DNA of 64,000 bases from Trebonia sp963773105 (GTDB lineage Bacteria; Actinomycetota; Actinomycetes; Streptosporangiales; Streptosporangiaceae): contig CAVZAA010000001.1 of the NCBI GenBank assembly GCA_963773105.1, positions 620,001 to 684,000 of the forward strand, given 5' to 3'. The notes beneath the pieces were generated by a model. It had not been told where the DNA came from, searched no databases, and saw nothing but the letters and a program-made list of their open reading frames with translations. Below, in pieces: positions 34,687 to 43,079 of the stretch. Each line of letters opens with the position of its first letter. The first letter of the stretch is position 1. Made by a program: the position numbers and the translations under genes.

Positions 34687-35689
34687 ATGACTGAGTCCAA
34701 GAGGTGTCGTCGCGTTCAGTGATCGTAGGCGGTCAACGATCGCTTGACGGGTTGTCCTGTCTTGTCGTTCAGCCAGATCGCGGCGGTCAGCGCGAGGACG
34801 CGGGACAGGACCCGCGCGATCACGCCCGCCGGGGACTTGCCGCCGTGCCGCTCCAGGTCGAGCTGCCCTTTGAAGGTCTGGTTGATCGACTCGATGACCT
34901 GCCGGAGCGGCTTGAACAGGTGCGCCCCGGCCCTCTCGGGCTCCCCCTTGCGGGCCGGCCGCAGCAGCTCCAGGTGGCGTTCGGCCAGGTCGCGCTCGAA
35001 CTCGCTGCCGTAGTAGTTCTTGTCGCCGATGATCGTCTGCCCGGGGTGCGAGGCCTCGACCTCCGGGGCCGTGTCCAGCATGTCGCGCAGGGTCTCGCGC
35101 TCGTCGGCCTTCGCCCCGGTGAGCGCGAACAGGACCGGCAGCCCGCCGAGCGTGCACACCAGGTGCAGGCGCAGGCCCCAGAAGTACCGCGAATGCGACG
35201 CGCAGTAGCCGTACTGGGCCCAGCCGGCCAGGTCCGAGCGCCTGGCGGTCTCGCGGGAGCAGCCGCAGCCGACCGGGGTGGAGTCGACCACCCAGAACGT
35301 CGTCGCTCCACAGGGAGGTGTCCTGCGCCAGCATCCTGATCATGTGCGTGACCAGGGAGCACGCCGCCCGCAGGCGCTTGTTGTACCCCGACTGCTGGGG
35401 CAGGCACGGGAACAAGTGCCGGAAGTCGCGCCCTGCCCGGCGCAGCCAGCGGCGCTCGGACGTGTAGCCGAGCAGCGCCGACATGACCGCCAGGGTGACC
35501 AGCTCAGCGTCGCTCAGCGTAGGCGCGATCCCGGCCGCCGGACGCCACGGAGCCAGTTCCGGCGAAGCCTTCAGTGCGTCATCTACCCTGACGTACAGTG
35601 CAGTTGCGAGGGTGTCCAGGTTGGTCGTCACAAACTGACCATGGACGCCCTCGCTCTATGTTCGCAGGCGATCCCTTGGACTCATTCAT
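34687..35689 (-). mobile_element. IS982-family insertion sequence in a tetR gene
   Basis: 1003 bp. The ends ATGACTGAGTCCAAG (left) and its near reverse complement (right, 14/15) are flanked by CTAG on both sides (34683-34686, 35690-35693). Its transposase is IS982-like. The length is normal for the family. Confidence 0.85.
34716..35631 (-). pseudogene. IS982-family transposase, frameshifted
   Basis: The N-terminal half reads TNLDTLATALYVRVDDALKA, then LVTLAVMSALLGYTSERRWL. After SLWSDD (near 35300) one extra base shifts the frame, which continues WVVDSTPVGCGCSRETARRS, DKNYYGSEFERDLAERHLEL and VIESINQTFKGQLDLERHGG. These supply the DDE residues of IS982 transposases (VVDSTPV, IIGDKNYYG, ESINQTFKGQ). 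With the indel repaired it is about 305 residues. Confidence 0.85.
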
Positions 35690-35958
35690 CTAGGCCATCT
35701 TTGCCGCCGAACCTGTTGTAGACGCCCATTGGCGCGATCCCAGCCTCAGCGGCCACGGCCCGCACCGTCAGCGCACCCGGCCCGTCGCGGACGAGGACTG
35801 TCTCCGCCGCCGTCACAAGCTCGCGCTCCACGGCGGCCAACGGCGTCCGTGACCGCCGTCCGGCGGCCGCTCCAGCCGCGGGTTCGCAGCGGTCCCTGAC
35901 CGCGGCGTCGCTCACGTGCACTATCTTCACCCGCCGACTACTCCGGTGACCCCTGCTG

Positions 35959-35987
35959 ATAGATATAGAACATCGTTATATATCTAT
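35959..35987. promoter_or_regulatory. AT-rich inverted repeat ATAGATATA-N11-TATATCTAT
   Basis: Perfect 9-bp arms stand about 44 bp upstream of the disrupted tetR start and overlap the 3' end of the HxlR gene. It is a probable TetR operator and the only AT-rich patch nearby. Confidence 0.55.
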
Positions 35988-36356
35988 AGCATGCTGCTCT
36001 GCATTGAACAACGTGCGGCTGGTGGACGATTCCTGAGACACTCCCCATCGTTCCAGTTCCTTGAGGACGGGTTGCAGGGCCCGCCCGCGCGGTGTAAGGC
36101 GGTATAGGGTGCGGGCGATCGGCGGCGGTGCCTCCTCGCGTTCAACAATGCCCGCTTCCTGCATCTCCCGCAGACGGGTGGCGAGCAAGTTGGTCGCGAT
36201 ATTGGGAAGCCCGGCACGCAAGTCGGTGTAGCGGCACGCCTCCCGCGTCAGCAGCTCGTGCACGATCAGCAGCGTCCATCGGCGACCGATGACGTCGAGG
36301 GCCTTCGCGATTGGGCAGTTCTCATGGCACGGGCGGCTGCCCTCTGCGGCATTCAT
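35976..36356 (-). CDS. HxlR-family regulator
   Basis: 126 residues from ATG 36356. CPIAKALDVIGRRWTLLIVH, then LRAGLPNIATNLLATRLREM and the wing YRLTPRGRALQPVLKELERW is a typical MarR-like HxlR winged helix. An N-terminal CHENC pair could be a redox switch, as in some HxlR proteins. Target unknown; the split tetR gene lies downstream on the same strand. Confidence 0.9.
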   Translation of the reverse strand: MNAAEGSRPCHENCPIAKALDVIGRRWTLLIVHELLTREACRYTDLRAGLPNIATNLLATRLREMQEAGIVEREEAPPPIARTLYRLTPRGRALQPVLKELERWGVSQESSTSRTLFNAEQHAIDI

Positions 36357-36620
36357 CGGGGTGGAGTGAGCGCCGCGCTTACCGCGCTGAGCGAGCCGTG
36401 GTCGCGGTCTGCCAGGGCGATCACGAACACCCCTTGACACGAATGCAATACGTGCTGACCGATGTCGGCGGGGCGTCCTGCCAGTCCTGGTGGCACTCGC
36501 CCGGTGGGCGGAGGCACATACCTGCGGTGGCGGTTCGGCTCGGGCATGCGATGCTCCCTTGGTTTCGGCCGGCGTCCTGGGTGCGCACGGCGGCGTGGCC
36601 CGCGGTAGCGGCCAGCCTGC

Positions 36621-37115
36621 TTAGCTGGACCCGGCGAGGGCGGTGGTGATGAGGGCGGCCGCGGCGCTGCGGGCGTCGGTGATGACCTGCCTGTCGTTGC
36701 ATGAGGTGGCCAGGGCGGTGGCGCCTTCGTAGATGACAGCGAGGTGCCCGCGCGCGCGGACCTTGTCCAGGCGCAGCATCGCTGCGGTCCAGGCAACGGG
36801 TGCACCCCAGTCGTGACCCACGACGACCGCCTGCTCCTCTCCCAGCTCCTCGATCAGCGCGATCACGTCGCCGACGAGGTGGAGCAGTGTGTACGACGCG
36901 ACGTCCGGCGGCTGCTCGCTGCGGGCGTAGCCGCGCTGGTCAGGGGCAACGACCCGGTACCCGGCCGCCGTCAGCGCCGCGAACTGGTGACGCCAGGAGT
37001 ACCAGCTCTCCGGCCAGCCGTGCAGCAGCAGGACCAGCGGCCCATGCCCCTGCTCCGCGAGGTGCAGCCTGACCCCGTTCACGTCCGCGAAGCGGTGGGT
37101 GAGCGAACTTTCCAC
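36621..37115 (-). CDS. Chimeric ORF: epoxide-hydrolase-like N-terminus fused to a TetR C-terminus
   Basis: 164 residues. The first 115 are an alpha/beta hydrolase: HRFADVNGVRLHLAEQGHGP, LLLHGWPESWYSWR (HGxP oxyanion) and VVVGHDWGAPVAWTAAMLR with the Asp nucleophile. It then changes within a residue or two to RGHLAVIYEGATALATSCND and ARSAAAALITTAL, the last helix of a TetR regulator. The acid and His of the hydrolase triad are missing. It is best explained by a deletion that joined two genes in frame; it is not an active hydrolase. Confidence 0.6.
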   Translation of the reverse strand: MESSLTHRFADVNGVRLHLAEQGHGPLVLLLHGWPESWYSWRHQFAALTAAGYRVVAPDQRGYARSEQPPDVASYTLLHLVGDVIALIEELGEEQAVVVGHDWGAPVAWTAAMLRLDKVRARGHLAVIYEGATALATSCNDRQVITDARSAAAALITTALAGSS

Positions 37116-37153
37116 AAGAATCTCCTTCCTGGCTTCCGCAGTTGCGCAGCGGG

Positions 37154-37999
37154 CTAGATAGCGAAGGCCGGGTGTGAGGCCAGGCCACGACGACTATCGC
37201 TGGTACGCGCGGTGATCCGGCTAGATACACGAAGCGGCACCCGGGAGAGGCTGCGCCGGGTACCCGGCGTAACCGGACCGGCCTGGCACCGTGCGCGGAG
37301 CCTGGCAGCGCAGGCTGGCGCGCTTGACAACTGCAAGGTCCGGGGGCCGTGGTGGCGGGTGCGGTCGCGGGGAGCCGGATCCGGCTGCGGGACCGGGTCT
37401 GCGGGCACGGCGATGCGGTAGCCGCCTCCGGTGTGCTTGGCCTGGTACATGGCGGCGTCCGCCGCGGCGAGAGCTGCGGACAGCCCGCGCTGCGCGCAGG
37501 CGGCGGCCCCGACTGAGGCGGTCACGGGGATGGTGACGCCGGGGCCGGGCAACGGTGCCGGCCTGGCGAGCAGCGCGGCGAGATCGGCGGTTTCCGCGTC
37601 GGTGACGGCCCTGCGGGTGATGGCGGTGAACTCGTCGCCGCCGAGGCGGCCGCAGGCGCCGCCGCCGACGCGGTCGGCCCAGGTGCATAGCCGCGCGGCG
37701 GTGACGGCGAGCAGCTGATCGCCGGCCGCGTGCCCGTAGGTGTCATTGACGCGCTTGAACCGGTCGACGTCGACGAGGATCACCGTCCGCGTGCCCCCGC
37801 CGCGCATAATGCGGCCGGCCTGCGCGGTCCACCCGGCCCGGCCGGGCAGCCCGGTGACCGGGTCGCAGCGGGCGGCGCGCAGGGCCCGGCGGAGGTAGGC
37901 GGCGTGCGCGGTCCACCCGGCTAGCGCCGAAAGGGCTGCGGCCGCGACGAGCGGCGGGCGCATCGCGGCCCCCGGTCTCCGCATTAGCGGGCGGGTCAT
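37154..37999 (-). CDS. Membrane-anchored GGDEF-domain diguanylate cyclase
   Basis: 281 residues from ATG 37999 (GGAGG 6 bases before). One hydrophobic segment (PPLVAAAALSALAGWTAHAA) precedes the GGDEF domain: CDPVTGLPGRAGW, VILVDVDRFKRVNDTYGHAA and CGRLGGDEFTAI with the intact catalytic GGDEF, then ADAAMYQAKHTGGGYRIAV. It should make c-di-GMP. The 75-residue C-terminal tail is basic and low-complexity and may be a read-through. No EAL domain is present. Confidence 0.87.
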   Translation of the reverse strand: MTRPLMRRPGAAMRPPLVAAAALSALAGWTAHAAYLRRALRAARCDPVTGLPGRAGWTAQAGRIMRGGGTRTVILVDVDRFKRVNDTYGHAAGDQLLAVTAARLCTWADRVGGGACGRLGGDEFTAITRRAVTDAETADLAALLARPAPLPGPGVTIPVTASVGAAACAQRGLSAALAAADAAMYQAKHTGGGYRIAVPADPVPQPDPAPRDRTRHHGPRTLQLSSAPACAARLRARCQAGPVTPGTRRSLSRVPLRVSSRITARTSDSRRGLASHPAFAI

Positions 38000-38042
38000 C
38001 AAAGTCCTCCTTCTCACGGGGACGTCCTCCTTGAGATGCCTA

Positions 38043-38744
38043 CTACTTCTTCAGCTGGGCGTACATGGCTTCCAGGTCAGCGGACAGCTGCGACTTGACC
38101 CAGCGGGTGATGTCGTCGGCCAGCACCTCGTGCGCCCCTGCCTCGATACCGTCGAGCGCGGCCACGGCGACGTCGCGGGGGTCGGACTTGGGTGCGTCGA
38201 CACCCGAGGTCATGTCGGTGTCCACGTAGGCCACGTGGAGGCCGGTCACCGCGATGCCGCGCGGCTGCAGCGCCAGGCGCAGGGAATTGGTCTGCGACCA
38301 CAGGGCGGCCTTGGAGGCGCTGTAGGGTGTGCCGTCGGCCAGCCAGGACAGGGCGGAGTGGACGTTGAGGATGTGGCCCCCGCCGTTGCGCTCGATAACG
38401 GATGCCAAGGCCCGGGTGACCAGCAGCGGCCCGTAGAAGTTCGTCTCCAGGTCCCGGCGCACGTCCTCCATCGGGGAATCCAGGTACGAGGCGCCGGCCG
38501 CGGCGCCGGCGTTGTTGATCAGGATGGTGACGTCCTGGGCCTGGTCGGCGGCGGCCGCCACGGACGCCGGGTCGGTGACCTCGAGCGCCAGCGGGACGGC
38601 ACCGGGGTGCGTCACCGTGCGCGGGTCGCGGGCCGTGGCGTAGACCTTGCCGGCACCGCGCGCGTAGAGCTCCTCCACCAGCATCTTGCCGATGCCCCGG
38701 CCGCCTCCGGTGACGAAGACGGTAGAGCCCTTGATCGCTGTCAT
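38043..38744 (-). CDS. Short-chain dehydrogenase/reductase
   Basis: 233 residues. VFVTGGGRGIGKMLVEELYA is the TGxxxGIG cofactor loop, LINNAGAAAG the NAG motif, and PYSASKAALWSQTNSLRLAL carries the YxxxK catalytic pair, with Ser in NVHSALSWLADG. The classical family length fits. Its promoter has two TetR boxes (38762-38781 and 38789-38802), placing it in the regulon shared with 39839, 44587 and 49553. Substrate unknown. Confidence 0.93.
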   Translation of the reverse strand: MTAIKGSTVFVTGGGRGIGKMLVEELYARGAGKVYATARDPRTVTHPGAVPLALEVTDPASVAAAADQAQDVTILINNAGAAAGASYLDSPMEDVRRDLETNFYGPLLVTRALASVIERNGGGHILNVHSALSWLADGTPYSASKAALWSQTNSLRLALQPRGIAVTGLHVAYVDTDMTSGVDAPKSDPRDVAVAALDGIEAGAHEVLADDITRWVKSQLSADLEAMYAQLKK

Positions 38745-38761
38745 GACTGCCTCCAGAAAAT

Positions 38762-38802
38762 GGGAAACCGATCGGTTTCCCTCACTGTAAACCGATCAGT
38801 TT
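38762..38802. promoter_or_regulatory. Paired TetR operators before the SDR gene
   Basis: GGGAAACCGATCGGTTTCCC (perfect 20-bp palindrome) and AAACCGATCAGTTT, centre to centre 24 bp, directly before the SDR start. The same box occurs at 40439, 44412/44437 and 50481/50507. Confidence 0.8.
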
Positions 38803-38813
38803 CTTTGTGCAAG

Positions 38814-39763
38814 TTACACGTACGGCGTCTGGAGAAAGAGCTGAAGGAGGGCAAGAAGAGTCCCGGGTGCGTCCTCGGGGGTGGAGTGGCCGGCCTTGGG
38901 GAGCTCGATGACCGGCGCGTCGGGGTAGGCGAGCCGGAAGGCGGGGATCATGTGGCGAGGGACCAGGGCGGTGTCGTCCATGCCTTCGACCAGCATTGCG
39001 GGTTTGGCCCGCAGGGCTGCGACGGCGTCCGGGTCCGGTGGCTGGAGTGCCGGGTCCGGTTCGGGCGCGACGAGTTGCCGGGGGAACTTGATCACGCCAC
39101 GGCAATCGGCGGGCGTCGGGAAGGGGCTGGAGTAGGCGCGGATCCAGGTCGGCGTCGCGATTTGCGGGCGGGCGATGGTCTGCAGGGCGATCATCAGGTG
39201 TGCGACGGTGTGGCCGGCATTGCCGAGTACCTGTTCCAGGCTGCCGTCGGCGGTGGCGGCGCGGACCCACTGGAACCAGGGGCTGTCGTTCAAATTGGCG
39301 GCCAGGAGCTGGTCGAAGCCGTCCAGGCCGAGGGGGAGCACGGTGTTGGTGGCAAAGATCCGGGTCACTCGATCGGGGTGGCGCAGCGCGAATCCGGTGC
39401 CGATCGGTCCGCCCCAGTCGCGCAGTACCAGTGTGATGCCGGTCAGGTCGAGGGTGTCGACGAGGAGTTTTCGAGGTTGTCGATGTGTTCGCCGGCCAGG
39501 TAGGTGCGGTCGGGCGGGGTGGCGCTTTTCCCGAATCCCGTGTGGTCGGGCACGATGACCCGATTCCGCCGGGACAATGGCCCGATCAGGTGCCGCCACT
39601 CATACCCCCAGGTCGGCTCGCCGTGCAGCAAGACAAGCGTGTGCTCTGGGTGCTGTGGTCCCTCGTCGACATGGTGCTGGCGGAAGCCCGCGGCCTCGCC
39701 GTAGCGCGCGGTGTAGGGCCAGGTGCCGTCGAAGGTTTCGTCGGCAGGGATCAATGCACTCAT
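38814..39763 (-). pseudogene. Haloalkane dehalogenase-like alpha/beta hydrolase, frameshifted
   Basis: The first part (from ATG 39763) has TLVLLHGEPTWGYEWRHLIG and IVPDHTGFGKSATPP. The frame breaks near 39474; the next frame continues RKLLVDTLDLTGITLVLRDW and GGPIGTGFALRHPDRVTRIF. DWGG gives the Asp nucleophile; LVEGMDDTALV and KAGHSTPEDAP give the distal acid region and His. Length (about 316) and HGxP-DWGGP fit haloalkane dehalogenases or related epoxide hydrolases. It is downstream of the TetR gene on the same strand, so probably one transcript from the operator at 40439. The indel is probably an assembly error. Confidence 0.8.
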
Positions 39764-39838
39764 CTCCCTATTTTTCTTGCGGGTGTGCTGGGTGCGGGCA
39801 GGCGTCAGGGTTCCAGGCCTGCCAGAAAAGGCAGCGGG

Positions 39839-40408
39839 TCAGCGCACGCCTGCCGTATCGAGCAGGGCAGCCACGGTGGGCGCGATGAGCCCGGTGAGGG
39901 TGTCGGCTCCGATCCCCGCGCGGGCACTGGCGCCGTCGAAGACCACGCTGAGCTGCCGGGCCAGCAGGCCCGGATCGCTCGCGCCCCCCTGTTCGGCCTC
40001 GGAGCGGAAAAAGCCTGTCAGGTCTTCCTTGACCTGGCGTGCCACCCGGCTCGCGGGGTGGCTCTGGTCTTTGAGCTCGATCTGCACCGCCAGGTACCGG
40101 CAGCCCCGGAACTCGGGTGCGCCCGCCTGCAACTCCACCTGTTTGAAGACGTGCAGGATCCGCTCGCGGGGGGAACGGCCATCGCCAGCCGCAGGCAGGA
40201 GCGTAGCCACGTAGGCGGAGGCGCTCCGTTCCAGGCTCGCCGCCAGCAGTTCGTCCTTGCTGTCGAACAACTGGTACATGGAGCGCTTCGACACCCCCGC
40301 CGCCTTGCACAGCGCCTCGATGCCGATACCGACACCGTCGCGGTAGGTGAGCGTGGCCGCTGCCTCCAGCAGCCGCTCTCGGGGACTCGGCTTCGCCTCG
40401 GTGGTCAT
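39839..40408 (-). CDS. TetR-family regulator, likely repressor of the AAACCGATCGGTTT regulon
   Basis: 189 residues. The HTH is RLLEAAATLTYRDGVGIGIE, then LCKAAGVSKRSMYQLFDSKD; the C-terminal helical domain has RGCRYLAVQIELKDQSHPAS. Its own promoter, 30 bp upstream of the ATG, contains GAAAACCGATCGGTTTTC. The same palindrome stands before the SDR (38744), the NmrA gene (44587) and the hydrolase operon (50434). Being the only TetR gene directly behind such a site, it is the best candidate for the shared repressor. The likely ligand is a substrate of these oxidoreductases and hydrolases. Confidence 0.9.
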   Translation of the reverse strand: MTTEAKPSPRERLLEAAATLTYRDGVGIGIEALCKAAGVSKRSMYQLFDSKDELLAASLERSASAYVATLLPAAGDGRSPRERILHVFKQVELQAGAPEFRGCRYLAVQIELKDQSHPASRVARQVKEDLTGFFRSEAEQGGASDPGLLARQLSVVFDGASARAGIGADTLTGLIAPTVAALLDTAGVR

Positions 40409-40438
40409 GCTGCGAGGATAACCCGGTTCCGGCGAAAT

Positions 40439-40456
40439 GAAAACCGATCGGTTTTC
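40439..40456. promoter_or_regulatory. TetR operator before its own gene
   Basis: GAAAACCGATCGGTTTTC, a perfect 18-bp palindrome, single copy, 30 bp upstream of the tetR start. Confidence 0.8.
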
Positions 40457-40947
40457 AGGTGCCGGAGCCCTCCGTCACCATGGGGCGAACCGATCGCAGC
40501 ACAGGAGCCTTCGAGGCCCCGGACCGGGTAAGTGGCTGCGGTTGAGACGCTCCGCGCGTACCTCCTGGTTGATGTGCTGGTCCACGGTCGCGATGAGCCG
40601 CATAGTCCCGGTGCAGCCGAAGCATGTCCGCCGACGGAAGGGCATTCTCCCTACGGTTTGCTGTTTCTGCGAGTCCTACTGCAACCGCCACACGTGTCGC
40701 CGCCCACATCCCGAACGGACCGGGGTGACTGCGGTCGGCCGACAGGTTCCGGATCGGGTGAGACGGCGGAGTTGGGTGGCGGTCTCCAGGCCGTGGTTGC
40801 TCACGCTGTCTCGCGGCTGGCCAGTCGCCGCCCCGGTGCGTGGCCGGCCTGGACCGGCTCGGCCAGGCCCGCCACGGTTGAGGTCCTCGAGCGCCAAGCT
40901 GACGCTCTCGCGGGTTCCGGGCAAGTGCGCCCGATCCGTCGGGAGGC
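40457..40947. other. Intergenic region, no clear gene
   Basis: A minus-strand stretch near 40520-40600 (MRLIATVDQHINQEVRAERL) looks coding for 25 residues but has no supported continuation. Otherwise GC-rich sequence without a consistent frame. Confidence 0.4.
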
Positions 40948-41463
40948 TCAGCGTACGGATGCATGCCCGGTGCTGTCGCTGTCGTCGACGCCGTTGTCCC
41001 TGCCGTTCGGCGGTACGGCGACGAGGCGGTCGCGGGTCGCCGGCCCTCCGCAGTGCTGGCAGGTGAGGTCGACTTTCAGCGGCTGCCCGCAGTCGTGCAG
41101 GAACTCGACCGCGGGCTGGTCAACGGCCCATTTGTCGCCCCATTGCCGCAGGGCGAGCAGCACGGGGAACAGGTCGCGGCCCGCCTCGGTCAGGTGGTAC
41201 TCGAAGCGCGGGGGATGCTCGCTGTACCGCCGTCGTTCGATGATCCCGGCGCCTTCCAGCTTGCGCAGCCGGTCGGCGAGCATGTCCCGGGACGCGCCGG
41301 TGTAGGCGGCGATCCGGGCGAACCGGTGCACACCGTAGCCGATCTCCCGGATGGCCAGCAGCGACCACCGCTCGCCAAGGATGTCGAGGGCCGCCGCGAC
41401 CGAGCACGGCCTGACACCGAGGGGCTGGTCGGCCATGACGACCTGTCCGCTGTGTTCGCTCAT
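40948..41463 (-). CDS. HxlR-family regulator with C-terminal zinc-finger-like motif
   Basis: 171 residues from ATG 41463 (GGAGG 9 bases before). CSVAAALDILGERWSLLAIR, then TGASRDMLADRLRKLEGAGI and the wing RFEYHLTEAGRDLFPVLLAL is the HxlR winged helix. After it, HDCGQPLKVDLTCQHCGG has Cys residues typical of longer HxlR members. It is divergent from the MFS exporter at 41564 across 100 bp that holds CAACTAGTTG (41521-41530), so it probably represses the exporter. Confidence 0.9.
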   Translation of the reverse strand: MSEHSGQVVMADQPLGVRPCSVAAALDILGERWSLLAIREIGYGVHRFARIAAYTGASRDMLADRLRKLEGAGIIERRRYSEHPPRFEYHLTEAGRDLFPVLLALRQWGDKWAVDQPAVEFLHDCGQPLKVDLTCQHCGGPATRDRLVAVPPNGRDNGVDDSDSTGHASVR

Positions 41464-41563
41464 CAGGCACGCCTCCAGTTGAGTCAGTTGCCTTTTCCAA
41501 CAGACTACCGCTAGCATCGGCAACTAGTTGGTTGGAAATCACAACATACTGGAGAGCTGTGCG

Positions 41564-43012
41564 ATGACTACCCAGGAACCCGCCCCGCCCAGGGCGCGTC
41601 CAGCACCGGCGGCGGATCCGTCGCCGCCCGCCCGGCCAGGGGAACCCGCGGCGGGAAAGCGGGCGGCCCGGGTGCTCGCCCTCGGCAGCCTCAGCGTCTT
41701 CGTGGTGTTCCTGGACACCACGGTCGTGAACGTGGCCTTCGAGACGATCAGCCGGAGCTTCGGCACCACGGCGGGGCACCTGTCCTGGGTGCTGAACGCC
41801 TACAACCTGGTGTTCGCGGCGGTGCTCATCCCGGCGGGACGGCTGGCCGACCGGTACGGCCGCAAGCGGCTGTTCCTGGCCGGGCTGGGCGGCTTCGCCG
41901 CGTTCAGCGCGCTGTGCGGCGCCGCCCCGGACGCCGGGGTGCTGACTGCGGCCCGCGCGCTGCAGGGTGCCTTCGCCGCGCTGGTGGTACCGAGTTCGCT
42001 GGCCCTGGTGCTGCCCGAGTTCCCCGCGGCCCGGCGGCATGTCGCGATCGGCACCTGGGGCGCGATGGGAGCCGCGGCCGCCGCCCTCGGCCCCACCCTG
42101 GGCGCGCTGCTCACCGAGTACGCGTCATGGCGCTGGGTATTCCTGATCAACGTCCCGATCTGCGCCCTGATCATCGTCTTCGGACGGCGCGTGCTGCACG
42201 AGTCCCGGGAGCCGCGGTCCGCCGGCATCCCCGACCCGGCCGGGACGCTGCTGGTGGCGGCCATCCCGGCGCTGCTGAGCTTCGCCATCATCGAAGGGCC
42301 CTCCTGGGGCTGGTCAAGCCCCTGGGTGGTCACCGGGTTCGCGGCCGCCGCCGGGCTGCTGCCCGTCTTCCTGTGGCGCTCGGCGACCGCGGCGCGGCCG
42401 GCGATGGACCTCGCGCTGTTCAAGGTCCGCCAGTTCCGCCTGGTCAACGCGGCCACGCTGCTGTTCGCCGCCGCCTTCTACGGCATGCTGCTCAGCAACA
42501 CCCTCTTCCTGCAGACCGTCTGGCACTATTCCGTCCTGCGGGCCGCGCTCGGCGCCACCCCCGCCCCGCTGGTGGTGGTCGCGATAGCCCGGCCGGCCAG
42601 CAAGCTGGCCGCCAGGATCGGGCACCGTCCCCTGCTCCTGGCCGGCGCCCTCGCCTGGGCCGCCGGAGCGGTGCTGTTCGCGCTGTTCATCGGCCGCTCG
42701 CCGGACTGGGCCAGCCGCTGGCTGACCATCAGCCTGCTCATCGGGGCCGGCATCGGCCTGACGCTGCCCGTCCAGTCGGGCGCGGCGGTCGCGTCGCTGC
42801 CCTCCGCCCGCCTGGCGCTCGGCTCGGCGGTCGCCTCCAGCTTCCGGCAGCTGGGTGCTGTACTCGGCGTCAGCATCTTCGTCGCGATCCTGGCCACCTC
42901 AGCCCCGGCGCAAGCGCTCACGGCCTACCACCGGGCCTGGTGGGTGTTCGCCGCGCTGAGCGTCGCCAGCGGCGCTGCGGTGATCGTCCCGCGGCTGCGC
43001 CGGATCACCTGA
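41564..43012 (+). CDS. DHA2-type MFS multidrug exporter
   Basis: 482 residues, 14 predicted helices; ATG 41564 with GGAGAG upstream. VVFLDTTVVNVAFETISRSF is the TM1 motif of DHA2 proteins (motif D1), GRLADRYGRKRLFLAG is motif A, and the TM5 segment GAAAAALGPTLGALLTEY is motif C. A proton-driven exporter. It is controlled by the divergent HxlR gene by inference. The Fe-S protein follows after 67 bp. Confidence 0.93.
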   Translation: MTTQEPAPPRARPAPAADPSPPARPGEPAAGKRAARVLALGSLSVFVVFLDTTVVNVAFETISRSFGTTAGHLSWVLNAYNLVFAAVLIPAGRLADRYGRKRLFLAGLGGFAAFSALCGAAPDAGVLTAARALQGAFAALVVPSSLALVLPEFPAARRHVAIGTWGAMGAAAAALGPTLGALLTEYASWRWVFLINVPICALIIVFGRRVLHESREPRSAGIPDPAGTLLVAAIPALLSFAIIEGPSWGWSSPWVVTGFAAAAGLLPVFLWRSATAARPAMDLALFKVRQFRLVNAATLLFAAAFYGMLLSNTLFLQTVWHYSVLRAALGATPAPLVVVAIARPASKLAARIGHRPLLLAGALAWAAGAVLFALFIGRSPDWASRWLTISLLIGAGIGLTLPVQSGAAVASLPSARLALGSAVASSFRQLGAVLGVSIFVAILATSAPAQALTAYHRAWWVFAALSVASGAAVIVPRLRRIT

Positions 43013-43079
43013 CAAGCACTCGCCCCGATCCGCAGTACGCGGCTGCGAGTTTGAAAACTAGACTCACTAGGAGCGTCGG

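Larger units (their letters stand above)
34273..35915 (-). pseudogene. TetR-family regulator gene split by IS982
   Basis: The N-terminal part (35690-35915) has VERELVTAAETVLVRDGPGA, then RAVAAEAGIAPMGVYNRFGG and KDGL. The C-terminal part (34273-34686) has VDALLIIGFDRLRAVVELCD, then FALANPNFYAIMFDDAVP and the WHG-type helix IWSSVHGAVALDLKGLV. Removing 34687-35689 plus one CTAG rejoins the codons exactly as GGKDGL-VDALL, the same junction as in the paralogue at 51026. The gene was intact until the insertion. A dyad lies upstream at 35959-35987. Confidence 0.88.

Noticed and set aside
38031..39503. 490-codon plus-strand frame across the SDR and hydrolase genes
   Set aside because: Crosses two real minus-strand genes and their operator region; no recognisable protein features.
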